The notes under the pieces: generated by a model
What the model was told of the DNA's origin: nothing
What the model saw: only the letters and a program-made list of their open reading frames with translations
The model's database searches: none
NCBI GenBank assembly: GCA_040881985.1
Contig: JBBECE010000019.1
Location: 48,797 to 112,796 of the forward strand
Origin: JBBECE01 sp040881985
GTDB lineage: Bacteria > Pseudomonadota > Alphaproteobacteria > Rhizobiales > Devosiaceae
Reading direction: 5' to 3'
Length of the DNA: 64,000 bases
Program-made: the position numbers and the translations under genes
Shown here: one piece after another, positions 37,606 to 46,263 of the stretch
How the letters are laid out: the number at the start of each line of letters is the position of its first letter
Numbering within the stretch: position 1 is the first letter of the stretch

Positions 37606-38405
37606 CCCAGGCTCACAATTACCGGCACATGGTCGGAGGGCTTGCCGGTCCAGCCGCGGGCGGCGCGGACAATCTCGGCGGCGATCGAGCGGGGGGCGAG
37701 GTCGGGGGTCGCCCAGATATGGTCGAGGCGGCGGCCGCGGTCGGAGACGTCCCAGTCGCGGGCGCGATAGCTCCACCAGGAATAGATTTTCTCGGAAGTC
37801 GGCACATGCCGGCGCAACAGGTCGACCCAGCTGCGGCGCGACTGAATGGCGTTGAGCGCGCCGGTCTCGACGGGTGTGTGGGAGACGATTTTCAGGAGCT
37901 GCTTGTGGTTCCAAACGTCGTTCTCGTGCGGGGCGATATTGAAGTCCCCGACGATGACCTGGCCACGATCGAAGAGCGGCCCGTCGAACCATTCCTGAAG
38001 CTCGGCGAGGAAATCGAGCTTGTGGCGGAATTTCGGATTGATTTTTGGGTCGGGTTCGTCCCCGCCCGAGGGGATATAGAAGTTGTGGAGGCGAAACGGT
38101 CTGCCCGCCCCCTCGACCAGCGCCGAGACGTGGCGGGAATCGCCCTTGCCGCAAAAGCCGTGCAAATCGGGGTCGGAAAGCTTCAGCTTCGAGACGATGG
38201 CGACCCCGTGATAGCCCTTCTGGCCGTTGACGACTTGATGGCGATAGCCGGCGTCGGTGAGGGCCTCGGCAGGGAACTGGTCGTTCTGGCATTTGATTTC
38301 CTGCAGGCACAGAATGTCGGGCCGGTGAGTCTCGATAAACTGGAGAACGAGCGGCAGGCGCAGGCGGACCGAATTGATGTTCCAGGTGGCGAGGCGGACG
38401 GGCAC
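37602..38405 (-). CDS. xthA: Exodeoxyribonuclease III / AP endonuclease
   Basis: Cleaves DNA at abasic sites. 267 residues with the family motifs LATWNINSVRLRLP, LQEIKCQNDQFP, VGDFNIAPHENDVWN and the C-terminal SDHVPV. I take GTG 38405, which has GGGAG six bases upstream and the conserved start directly after; ATG 38438 is possible. Converges with the cNMP-binding gene with a 4-bp overlap. Confidence 0.95.
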   Translation of the reverse strand: MPVRLATWNINSVRLRLPLVLQFIETHRPDILCLQEIKCQNDQFPAEALTDAGYRHQVVNGQKGYHGVAIVSKLKLSDPDLHGFCGKGDSRHVSALVEGAGRPFRLHNFYIPSGGDEPDPKINPKFRHKLDFLAELQEWFDGPLFDRGQVIVGDFNIAPHENDVWNHKQLLKIVSHTPVETGALNAIQSRRSWVDLLRRHVPTSEKIYSWWSYRARDWDVSDRGRRLDHIWATPDLAPRSIAAEIVRAARGWTGKPSDHVPVIVSLG

Positions 38406-38485
38406 TTCTGGCTCCCGGACGGCGGCAAGGCCAGCCATAGTGCTGAACGGCGCCGGAGTGGTAAAGGGAAATGCAGTACGAAGCG

Positions 38486-39241
38486 CTAGTTGTTGGGATT
38501 GGTGTCGATGAGGGTCGGGTCGATCGAGAAATAGCGGCCGGGAATGGCGATGCCGGTGATGGTCTCGTAGATCGAGAAGGTCAGCTGGCCGCCGTTCGGC
38601 TCGGTCAGCGACCATTGCCTGAGGTCGTTGGTGGCGATCTCGAAAATAAGCGTGACTTTCACTTGGCCGATCGGGGTGTCGTCGGCGAGCGACAGCGCGA
38701 TCATTTCGTCGGTGCGCACGACATCGGTCAGGTTGGCCGATAGAAGATCGATATGGTCGGTGAGGAACTGCCGCAGCGGCACCTGGTCCTGCGGATAGAC
38801 CGAGCGAGTGCGCGCCTTGCGGTCGACGACATAGAAGCCTCGGCCTGTCGAGATGATCTCGTCGAAGGAGGGCGGGGCATAGCGAAACCGCACCTTGTCG
38901 GGCCGGTCGAGATAGAAGACCCCTTCGAGCCTTCCGCCCTGCTCGTCGATCTGCGAGAACTTGCCGACCATGGTGTCGATCCCCGAATGATGGGCGCTGA
39001 TCGCGTTGATGAGGCGGCGGTCGGCCTCGGAGAGGATGAGCTCGGGCGCGGCGGTCGCGCCAAATGTCAGGTAGAGCGGCCGGGCGGGCGGCAGCGGCGC
39101 CTCGGCGGAGAGGAACGGGTTGCCCGTCAGTGGAGGCGTCAGCGGCGCGGGCGGTTGCGCGGTCAGCGGAGGCTCCTGGCCTGCGGCGGGGGCGCTGAGG
39201 ACGGCAAGGCCAACAAACAGGGCGGCGGCAAGGCGCGGCAT
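38486..39241 (-). CDS. lolA: Outer-membrane lipoprotein carrier LolA-like protein
   Basis: Periplasmic chaperone expected to ferry lipoproteins from LolCDE to the outer membrane. 251 residues with a signal peptide (about 1-22, AAALFVGLAVLSAPAAG), a Pro-rich stretch and a LolA fold with MVGKFSQIDEQGGRLEGVFYLDRPDKVRFRYAPP and VYPQDQVPLRQFLTDHI. Position after ftsK and before xthA is the usual one in Hyphomicrobiales. Confidence 0.9.
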   Translation of the reverse strand: MPRLAAALFVGLAVLSAPAAGQEPPLTAQPPAPLTPPLTGNPFLSAEAPLPPARPLYLTFGATAAPELILSEADRRLINAISAHHSGIDTMVGKFSQIDEQGGRLEGVFYLDRPDKVRFRYAPPSFDEIISTGRGFYVVDRKARTRSVYPQDQVPLRQFLTDHIDLLSANLTDVVRTDEMIALSLADDTPIGQVKVTLIFEIATNDLRQWSLTEPNGGQLTFSIYETITGIAIPGRYFSIDPTLIDTNPNN

Positions 39242-39323
39242 AGCTCGATTCGTTTCCGGCGACGATGCGGGTGCTGTTAGACCAGAAATGCGGCGAGAGG
39301 TAGGAGCTTTGCGGCCGGGCGGG

Positions 39324-41795
39324 TCAGTAAGCGGCACCGTCGCCGACCAGAATCTCGCGCTTGCCGGCATGGTTGGGGGCGGAAATGACCCCTTCCTGCT
39401 CCATCTTCTCGATTAGCGTCGCAGCGCGGTTGTAGCCGATGGCGAGACGGCGCTGGATGTAGCTTGTCGAGGCCTTCTTGTCGGCCAAGACGATCGCGAC
39501 CGCCTTGTCGTAAAGCTCGTCGCCGGTGCCGCCCATATCAAGGCCGAAGGGATCGTCGCCTTCGGCATCGTCGTCGGTCACTCCGTCGAGATATTCGGGC
39601 GAGCCCTGGGACTTGAGATGGGCGACGACATCCTCGACCTCGCGATCGGAGACGAAGGGGCCGTGCAGGCGTTTGATGCGCCCGCCGCCGACCATGTAGA
39701 GCATGTCGCCGTTGCCGAGCAGCTGCTCGGCGCCCTGTTCGCCGAGGATCGTCCGGCTGTCGATCTTGCTGGTCACCTGGAAGGAGACGCGGGTCGGGAA
39801 ATTCGCCTTGATCGTGCCGGTGATGACGTCGACCGAAGGCCGCTGGGTTGCCATGATGAGGTGGATGCCGGCGGCGCGGGCCATCTGGGCGAGGCGCTGG
39901 ATCGCCCCCTCGATGTCCTTGCCGGCGACCATCATCAGGTCGGCCATTTCGTCAACGATGACGACGATGAAGGGCAGCGGCGAGAGATCGAATTCCTCGC
40001 TCTCGAAGATCGCCTCGCCGGTCTCGCGAGAGAAGCCGGTCTGCACCGTGCGGGTGAGGGTCTTGCCTTTTTTCCTGGCCTCGGCAACGCGCAGGTTGAA
40101 GCCGTCGATATTGCGGACGCCGACCTTCGACATTTTCCGGTAGCGGTCCTCCATCTCGCGGACCGCCCATTTGAGCGCGGTGATCGCCTTGGCGGGCTCG
40201 GTGACGACGGGGGTCAGAAGGTGCGGGATGCCGTCGTAAGTCGATAGTTCGAGCATTTTCGGGTCGATCATGATGAGGCGGCACTCTTTCGGGGTCATCC
40301 GGTAGAGGAGCGACAGGATCATGGTGTTGATGGCGACCGATTTGCCGGAGCCGGTGGTGCCGGCGATCAGCAAGTGCGGCATCCGGGCAAGGTCGGCGAT
40401 CACCGGCTCCCCGCCGATGGTCTTGCCGAGGCAGAGCGGCAGCTTGCCCTTGACCTTCTCGAAGTCGGCCGAGCCGAGAAGCTCGCGCAGGAACACGGTC
40501 TCGCGGGCCTGGTTCGGCAGTTCGATGCCGATGGCGTTGCGGCCGGGGACGACCGCGACGCGGGCGGAAATCGCGCTCATCGAACGGGCGATGTCGTCGG
40601 CGAGCGAGATGACGCGCGAGGATTTGATGCCGGGGGCGGGCTCGAGTTCGTAAAGGGTGACGACCGGGCCAGGGCGAACATTGACGATGTCTCCCTTCAC
40701 CCCGAAATCCTCGAGCACGCTTTCGAGCCGGCGGGCATTTTGCTCAAGCGCCTCGGGGCGAAGGTCGGCGCCGGCGCGGCTGGCCGGCGGGTCGGTCAGC
40801 AGGCTCAGCGCCGGCAGCTCGAACACTTCCCCGTCGAGGAGCGAGGCCTGGGCCTCGCGGGCCTGGCGGCGGCCGGGGGAGAGGCGTGGCGCTTTGGCGC
40901 CGAGGCGGCGGGTTCTTGAGGCTCGGGGGGCGTCGTCGGCGAGGATCAGGTCGGCAATCTCGTCGGCGTCGGCATAGTCCTCGGCGATATCGGCGACGGA
41001 GGTGGCGTCGAAGGAGGGCTCGACCGAGCCGCGCCGGAAGGCCAGCGCAATCTGCTGTTGGCGCTCGGCGCGGCGCCGCCGCCACCAATTGCGCAGCAGC
41101 AATTTCAGGCGGAACGCCGTATGGGTCAGCGCCCCGAGCAGGATCGAGCCGACCCCAGCGAGCGCCCCGAGGAGGCCCGTGGGCTCGTCGCGCGGATCCG
41201 GCTCGGCCTGTTTGCGCTTGGCTTTGACCGGCTCAACCGCGCCGGGGCGGACGGCGTACCAAAGAGCGGCGAGCGCGAGAGGGGACAGAAGCGCCGCGAA
41301 AATCGTCGCCGCCCCTTGCGAGGGTGGCTCGCCGGCAACAAGGGTCGCCAGCGTCCTGAAGCCGAGCCCGACGAGCCCGCCGAGCCCGGTCGGCAGCGGC
41401 CAGGAGGCGGGGGCGGGGAGGCAGGCGAGGATCGCGGCGGCTAGGATCGCGGCCGAGAGCCAGCCGGCGAGCCGGATTCCGATCCGGTCGGGCAGGCGGC
41501 TCCTCATAATGCTCCAGCTCCAGAGCATCGGCGGCAGCAGCGCGATCAGCGCGGCAAGTCCGAGCGACTGGAACATCAGGTCAGCGGCGACGGCGCCCGG
41601 CGCTCCGAGCCAATTGCTCGGGTCGGCGTCCACCGCATTGGAAAGGCTCGGATCGGCGACCGACCAGCTCGCCAAGGCCGCGAGCAGCAGCGCCAGGCAA
41701 GCGAAGGCGGCGGCCCCGATAAGCCGCAATGGAATGCGAATCGAGACAGCGGACAGGCGGGCGGCCGACGAATCGAGAGCGGATGGGGGATGCAT
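39324..41795 (-). CDS. ftsK: DNA translocase FtsK
   Basis: Divisome-linked motor that pumps DNA toward dif. 823 residues: N-terminal membrane domain with about four to five helices, a Pro/Arg-rich linker, alpha and beta motor domains with Walker A GTTGSGKS (479-486) and Walker B FIVVIVDEMADLMM, and the C-terminal gamma winged helix (ASTSYIQRRLAIGYNRAATLIEKMEQEGVIS), which reads KOPS. Complete. Confidence 0.97.
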   Translation of the reverse strand: MHPPSALDSSAARLSAVSIRIPLRLIGAAAFACLALLLAALASWSVADPSLSNAVDADPSNWLGAPGAVAADLMFQSLGLAALIALLPPMLWSWSIMRSRLPDRIGIRLAGWLSAAILAAAILACLPAPASWPLPTGLGGLVGLGFRTLATLVAGEPPSQGAATIFAALLSPLALAALWYAVRPGAVEPVKAKRKQAEPDPRDEPTGLLGALAGVGSILLGALTHTAFRLKLLLRNWWRRRRAERQQQIALAFRRGSVEPSFDATSVADIAEDYADADEIADLILADDAPRASRTRRLGAKAPRLSPGRRQAREAQASLLDGEVFELPALSLLTDPPASRAGADLRPEALEQNARRLESVLEDFGVKGDIVNVRPGPVVTLYELEPAPGIKSSRVISLADDIARSMSAISARVAVVPGRNAIGIELPNQARETVFLRELLGSADFEKVKGKLPLCLGKTIGGEPVIADLARMPHLLIAGTTGSGKSVAINTMILSLLYRMTPKECRLIMIDPKMLELSTYDGIPHLLTPVVTEPAKAITALKWAVREMEDRYRKMSKVGVRNIDGFNLRVAEARKKGKTLTRTVQTGFSRETGEAIFESEEFDLSPLPFIVVIVDEMADLMMVAGKDIEGAIQRLAQMARAAGIHLIMATQRPSVDVITGTIKANFPTRVSFQVTSKIDSRTILGEQGAEQLLGNGDMLYMVGGGRIKRLHGPFVSDREVEDVVAHLKSQGSPEYLDGVTDDDAEGDDPFGLDMGGTGDELYDKAVAIVLADKKASTSYIQRRLAIGYNRAATLIEKMEQEGVISAPNHAGKREILVGDGAAY

Positions 41796-41941
41796 GCCGC
41801 GCGGGGCCCCTGACGCGATATTTTAAGGGTGCTCAACTATTGGGGCGAGACTAGCAAGGGGTGGTTAACCCGGCTTTAAGCACCGGCAGGGCTGAAAAGG
41901 CGAACGCCGGCGCGGGAAATGACCCGGCCGGCGGTCCTATC

Positions 41942-42031
41942 TGTCGCGCAAGGGATGCAGCCCATGCGGTTGCGAGGGGAAGGCCTCTCAATCAAGATCA
42001 AGAGGGCATGAGCTGCACCCCTTGCGCGACA
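41942..42031. repeat. Long near-perfect hairpin between amtB and ftsK
   Basis: Arms 41942-41967 and 42006-42031 are 26 bp each and complementary except for two positions, separated by a 38-base loop that itself holds a CCTCT/AGAGG pair. The gap between amtB and ftsK (41796-42086) otherwise has no gene. It could be a small structured RNA, a palindromic repeat or part of the amtB transcript end. No second copy was noticed here. Confidence 0.65.
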
Positions 42032-42042
42032 GTGAGGGCCAG

Positions 42043-42069
42043 GGCGGCCCGGCGCGAGGCCGGACCGCC
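42043..42069 (-). terminator. Candidate terminator hairpin after amtB
   Basis: GC-rich inverted repeat with 10 of 11 paired positions and a five-base loop, 18 bp past the amtB stop. There is no clear T-run on the amtB strand, so intrinsic termination is uncertain; it may only stabilise the 3' end. Confidence 0.4.
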
Positions 42070-42086
42070 AAGCTCCGGGGGGAGCG

Positions 42087-43514
42087 CTAGTTGTAGGCGC
42101 GTTCGCCGTGGTAGGTGATGTCGAGCCCGTCAGTCTCCTCGGATTCCGAAACCCGGGCACCGGTCACCGCCTTGACGACCAGCATGGCGACGAAGGCGAC
42201 GACGCCCGACCAGACGAATACCACCCCCACCGCCGTCAGCTGCGTCATGAAGTGCGAGGCAATCGAGTAGTTGCCTTCCGCGTCGGGGAAGCCGAAGCCG
42301 CCAAGCGCGGGTGCCGCGAGGATGCCGGTACCCAGGGCGCCGACGATGCCGCCGATGCCGTGGATGCCGAAAACATCGAGGCTGTCGTCATACTTCAGCA
42401 CGGCCTTGAGCCAGACCACCGCCCAGAAGCAGACAACGCCAGCAACCGCACCAAGCGCGATTGCGCCCATTGTGCCGGCAAAGCCGGCCGCCGGGGTGAT
42501 CGCGACGAGGCCGGCCACGGCGCCCGAAGCCGCGCCGAGCAGGCTCGCATGTCCACGCACGAATTTCTCGGCGAGGGTCCAGGCGAGCGCCGCCGCCGAG
42601 GTCGCGGTGATCGAGTTGAGCAGCGCCTGTGCGGCGAGCCCGTTGGCCTCGAGGTTGGAGCCGGCGTTGAAGCCGAACCAGCCGACCCAGAGCAGGCAAG
42701 CTCCGATCAGGGTGAAGCCGAGGTTGTGCGGGGGCATCGGTTCCTTGCCGAAACCGATACGCCGGCCGAGCATGATGCAGGCGACGAGGCCTGCGACACC
42801 GGCGTTGATGTGCACGACGGTGCCGCCGGCGAAGTCGTAAGCGCCAAGGTTGAACAGGAAGCCGCTCGCGGCGCCGGGGTTCGACGGACCGCCCCACCAC
42901 CAGACCATGTGAGCGATCGGCAGGTAGGAGAAGGTGAACCAGATCGCCAGGAACAGCATCACCGCCCCGAACTTGATGCGTTCGGCGAAGGCGCCGATGA
43001 TGAGCGCGGGGGTGATGGCTCCGAAGGTCAGCTGGAAGATCACGAAACTCAGTTCGGGGATATAGACGCCGGCGGTGAAGGTCTCGGCGAGCGCGCTCGG
43101 GGTCACCGGGCCGAGGAAGAGTTTCGAGAAATCGCCGATGAACGGGCTGAGCCAGGTCGCCTCCGCCGGGCCGGCAAAGGCCAGCGAGTAGCCGTAGATG
43201 ACCCACAGGATGGCGATCATGCAGAAGCCCGCGAAGACCTGCATGAGCACCGAGAGCATGTTCTTGGCGCGCACCAGCCCGCCATAGAAGAGTGCCAGGC
43301 CCGGGATGGTCATCATCACGACGAGGACCGTCGAGATGAGCATCCAGGTGGTGTCGCCCTTGTCGATGGTCGGCGTGATCGCCTCGACCGCTTCGGTGGC
43401 GGTTTCCGTCACCGTGGCCGCCGCATCCTGTGCGAAGGCCGCCATCGAGACGAGAAGGGAGGCCAGCGCCGCCATCCCCGCCCCCGCCAGTTTCGAGATC
43501 TTGACCAAAGTCAT
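42087..43514 (-). CDS. amtB: Ammonium transporter AmtB
   Basis: Inner-membrane ammonium channel. 475 residues from ATG 43514, which has AGGAG upstream; a signal peptide (about 1-28, ending AAFAQ) precedes 11 transmembrane helices. Motifs include TIPGLALFYGGLVRAKN, VHINAGVAGLV (first pore His), GIHGIGGIVGALGTGI (second pore His) and DVFGIHG. Coupled with glnK upstream, whose GlnK blocks the pore when nitrogen is ample. Confidence 0.97.
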   Translation of the reverse strand: MTLVKISKLAGAGMAALASLLVSMAAFAQDAAATVTETATEAVEAITPTIDKGDTTWMLISTVLVVMMTIPGLALFYGGLVRAKNMLSVLMQVFAGFCMIAILWVIYGYSLAFAGPAEATWLSPFIGDFSKLFLGPVTPSALAETFTAGVYIPELSFVIFQLTFGAITPALIIGAFAERIKFGAVMLFLAIWFTFSYLPIAHMVWWWGGPSNPGAASGFLFNLGAYDFAGGTVVHINAGVAGLVACIMLGRRIGFGKEPMPPHNLGFTLIGACLLWVGWFGFNAGSNLEANGLAAQALLNSITATSAAALAWTLAEKFVRGHASLLGAASGAVAGLVAITPAAGFAGTMGAIALGAVAGVVCFWAVVWLKAVLKYDDSLDVFGIHGIGGIVGALGTGILAAPALGGFGFPDAEGNYSIASHFMTQLTAVGVVFVWSGVVAFVAMLVVKAVTGARVSESEETDGLDITYHGERAYN

Positions 43515-43549
43515 CTTCCTATTCTCCTTCACTGAAGTGCTCATGGAGG

Positions 43550-43888
43550 TCACAGTGCGTCCGCGCCGGTCTCACCGGTGCGGATTCGCATCGCCTGTTC
43601 GAGGTCGAGCACGAAAATCTTGCCGTCGCCGATACGACCGGTCTTGGCGGATTCGGCGATCGAGGCGACAACCGCGTCGGCCTGGGCGGCGTCGACGCCG
43701 ATTTCCACCTTGAGCTTGGGGAGGAAGTGAACGGCGTATTCGGTGCCGCGATAGATCTCGGAATGACCCTTCTGCCGCCCGTACCCCTTCACCTCGGTGA
43801 CCGTCATGCCGTGGACGTCGAGCGAGTTAAGCGCCTGGCGAACTTCCTCGAGTCGGGACGGTTTGATGATTGCTACCACCAGTTTCAT
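43550..43888 (-). CDS. glnK: Nitrogen regulatory protein PII (GlnK)
   Basis: Trimeric signal protein regulating AmtB. 112 residues with the T-loop EVKGYGRQKGHSEIYRGTEY, uridylylation Tyr51, and the C-terminal GDGKIFV. Normal length. ATG 43888 has an AGGAGC upstream; 35 bp separate it from amtB. A sigma-54-like site lies 50 bp upstream. Confidence 0.97.
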   Translation of the reverse strand: MKLVVAIIKPSRLEEVRQALNSLDVHGMTVTEVKGYGRQKGHSEIYRGTEYAVHFLPKLKVEIGVDAAQADAVVASIAESAKTGRIGDGKIFVLDLEQAMRIRTGETGADAL

Positions 43889-43937
43889 CGGTGCTCCTTT
43901 CGTGAGGCCATGATCGGCACCTGACGGACAAATGGAC

Positions 43938-43952
43938 TCAAGCACTGTGCCA
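43938..43952 (-). promoter_or_regulatory. Sigma-54-like promoter of glnK-amtB
   Basis: On the minus strand TGGCAC-N5-TTGA keeps the -24 GG with the correct spacing but has GA where -12 GC is expected. It sits about 50-64 bases before glnK. Nitrogen control by NtrC is usual for this operon, so a degenerate sigma-54 promoter is plausible. Confidence 0.45.
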
Positions 43953-44071
43953 GTCCGCGGCAAGTGGGGCTAAGAATTTGATCCGACAAGTGAAATTGAC
44001 GATTGGTTCACACTTGACGGAGGGGCGGCCAGTAATGTTTGCCTAAATAGTGTGCAAGATAGGTGGAGGTT

Positions 44072-44100
44072 TTGGTACTTGCACAACAAGACGCCATAAT
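44072..44100 (+). promoter_or_regulatory. Candidate sigma-70 promoter of the UbiH-family gene
   Basis: TTGGTA at 44072-44077, a 17-bp spacer and CATAAT at 44095-44100, 65 bp before the start codon. The surrounding 43960-44110 stretch is AT-rich relative to the window. Confidence 0.42.
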
Positions 44101-44164
44101 CGGCCGGCTTGCGGCTTAGGTTGATTGCGGGCAGGACTTCCCGGTCGGCGAAACAGGTGAATTG

Positions 44165-45388
44165 ATGGAGGACGGACGGGTCGATGTGGTGGTGGCGGGG
44201 GGCGGGCCGGTCGGGATGACGCTCGCCCTGGCGCTGAAGCGGTTCGCTCCGGAGCTGAGCGTCACCCTCGTCGACGCGCGGGGGCTCGCGGCGCCGAGAG
44301 ACGCGCGGGCAACCGCGATCTCGGCGGGGGTCTCCTCGGTGTTCACGGCGCTGGACGTGTGGGAGCGGATGGCAGCCGCCGCCTCCCCGGTCATGGCGAT
44401 GAAGATCACCGACAGCGGCAAGGGCGATATTTTCCGGCCGGTGTTTTTGAATTTCGAGGGCGAGGTGGCGCCGGGCAAGCCGTTCGCCCACATGGTGCCA
44501 AACACGGTCATCGCCGAGGCGCTGATCGCGGCGATCAGGGCGGCGGGGGTCGAGGTCGTGGCGCCGGCGTCAGTGACCGGCTTTGTCGTCGAGCCAAATG
44601 GGGCGAGGGTGTCCCTCAAGGACCGAACCCAAATTCAGGCGACGCTGGTCGTGGCGGCAGACGGCGGAAAATCGGCGCTGCGGGCGATGGCGGGGATTTC
44701 GACTGTCGGGCATGACTACGGCCAGTCGGGGCTCGTTGCGACGATCACCCATGAATTGCCCCATGGGGGGGCGGCTTTCGAGCATTTCCTGCCGGCTGGA
44801 CCCTTCGCCAGCCTGCCACTGCCGGGCAACCGCTCCTCGCTCGTCTGGACCGAAAGAAACGACGAGGCGATTCGGCTGACCGGCGAGGGTCCCGAGACGC
44901 TGGCGCGGGAGATCGAGAGCCGGATGGGGTCCGTGCTGGGCAAGGTGACGCTCGAGGGCGCGCTGCAGGCGTTCCCGCTTAGCCTTGTCATTGCCCGGCA
45001 GATGATCTCCGACCGTCTCGCACTCGTCGGGGACGCGGCGCATGTCATTCATCCGGTGGCGGGGCAGGGACTCAATCTCGGGATCAAGGATGTGGCCGGG
45101 CTCGCCGAAGTTCTCATCGGGGCGCTGCGGGTCGGGGAGGATTTCGGATCGCCTCTGGTGCTCGAGCGCTACCAGCGCTGGCGGCGCCTCGACGTGGCGC
45201 GGATGGCGGCGCTGACCGACGGGCTAAACCGGCTCTTCTCCAACGACAGCGCGCCGCTGCGGCTCTTGCGCGATACCGGGCTCGGCATCCTCGACCGGCT
45301 GCCGCCACTGAAGAAGGCAATGATCGCAGAGGCCGCAGGGCTCGTCCACGGCGAGGGGCCGCGGCTGTTGCGGGGACTTTCGATTTAG
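44165..45388 (+). CDS. UbiH/UbiF/COQ6-family FAD monooxygenase
   Basis: Probable ubiquinone-ring hydroxylase. 407 residues with the FAD dinucleotide motif VVVAGGGPVGMTLALAL (N-terminus), the second motif VVAADGGKSALR and the third, GDAAHVIHPVAGQGLNLGIKD. Alphaproteobacteria use UbiL or UbiM as well as UbiH for different positions, and I cannot tell which applies. ATG 44165 is preferred to TTG 44162. Converges with the Trm112 gene (4-bp overlap). Confidence 0.88.
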   Translation: MEDGRVDVVVAGGGPVGMTLALALKRFAPELSVTLVDARGLAAPRDARATAISAGVSSVFTALDVWERMAAAASPVMAMKITDSGKGDIFRPVFLNFEGEVAPGKPFAHMVPNTVIAEALIAAIRAAGVEVVAPASVTGFVVEPNGARVSLKDRTQIQATLVVAADGGKSALRAMAGISTVGHDYGQSGLVATITHELPHGGAAFEHFLPAGPFASLPLPGNRSSLVWTERNDEAIRLTGEGPETLAREIESRMGSVLGKVTLEGALQAFPLSLVIARQMISDRLALVGDAAHVIHPVAGQGLNLGIKDVAGLAEVLIGALRVGEDFGSPLVLERYQRWRRLDVARMAALTDGLNRLFSNDSAPLRLLRDTGLGILDRLPPLKKAMIAEAAGLVHGEGPRLLRGLSI

Positions 45389-45594
45389 CGGTTGAGCCGG
45401 GCGAGTTCGTCCTCGGAGAGCCCCCTTGCTTCCTCGACCACCATCAGCGGAATGCCGTCGCGGATCGGGAAGGCGAGCCGGGCGGCGCTCGAGATAAGTT
45501 CGGTCCGATCGGGGCTGAGAACCAGCCTGGTCTTGGTCACGGGACAGACCAGCATTTCGAGTACCTTCGGATCGGTCGCCGGGGACGCGGTCAT
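45385..45594 (-). CDS. Trm112-family small protein
   Basis: 69 residues with the bacterial Trm112/UPF0434 pattern VLEMLVCPVTKTRLVLSPDRTELISSAARLAFPIRDGIPLMV. Eukaryotic Trm112 activates methyltransferases; the bacterial role is unsettled. Only one Cys is present, so no zinc site as in yeast. Stop-to-start coupled with the Lon-N gene (4-bp overlap), the standard neighbour. Confidence 0.92.
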   Translation of the reverse strand: MTASPATDPKVLEMLVCPVTKTRLVLSPDRTELISSAARLAFPIRDGIPLMVVEEARGLSEDELARLNR

Positions 45595-46259
45595 TGCAGC
45601 GTCGTGCCGGCGGCGGTGTGCGACATTTCGATCTCGGCGAGCGCGGTCAGCATGTCGGCGCGCTCGCGCAGCGTCGCGGTCTCGAGCAGCGCCTGACGCT
45701 CGCGCGGCCCGTAGGGGCTCGCCATGGTGCAGGAATTGACCAGATCCTCGAGCGGCATTTTCTCAACGTCGTCCCAGTCGAGATCGAAGCGGGCGAACTC
45801 GGCATAGTCGCGCAGCACCTTGAGGAAAGCCCGGCGGTCGACGTCCTTCTCGCCGCGGCCGGTCTCGAAATCGGCGGCGAAACCGGCGGCGTCGATCCTG
45901 ACCTGCCGGAACGGGGTCATCGCGGCTATCTCCTCGAGGACGCGAAAACGAGTGAGCCCTTTGAGCGCGACGACGTACCGGCTATCGGGCCGTTCCTCGA
46001 AATGGGTCAATCGGCCGAGGGTGCCGATGGTGGCGAGCGGGAGGTCGCCGTCGGCCGCCGCCTTGCCGCCCCCTTCGAGAGCCGGCTGGATGATGCCGAT
46101 CACCCGGCTCGTCGCCAGCGCATGGTCGATCATCGCCAGATAGCGCGGCTCGAAGACATTGAGCGGCAAGAGCGCCCGCGGCAGCAGGAGGGCGCCCTCG
46201 AGCGGGAAGACCGGCACGATCGCCGGCAGGTCGGCAGCCGAGCGAATGGACCTCGGCAT
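45591..46259 (-). CDS. Lon N-terminal (LAN/PUA-like) domain protein
   Basis: 222 residues containing only the substrate-binding N-terminal domain of Lon: VPVFPLEGALLLPRALLPLNVFEPRYLAMIDHAL, IGTLGRLTHFEERPDSRYVVALKGLTRFRV and helices at the end. No ATPase or protease part. Common in alphaproteobacteria between a thioredoxin-like gene and Trm112. Function unknown. ATG 46259 gives the family start. Confidence 0.9.
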   Translation of the reverse strand: MPRSIRSAADLPAIVPVFPLEGALLLPRALLPLNVFEPRYLAMIDHALATSRVIGIIQPALEGGGKAAADGDLPLATIGTLGRLTHFEERPDSRYVVALKGLTRFRVLEEIAAMTPFRQVRIDAAGFAADFETGRGEKDVDRRAFLKVLRDYAEFARFDLDWDDVEKMPLEDLVNSCTMASPYGPRERQALLETATLRERADMLTALAEIEMSHTAAGTTLQ

Positions 46260-46263
46260 GGGA

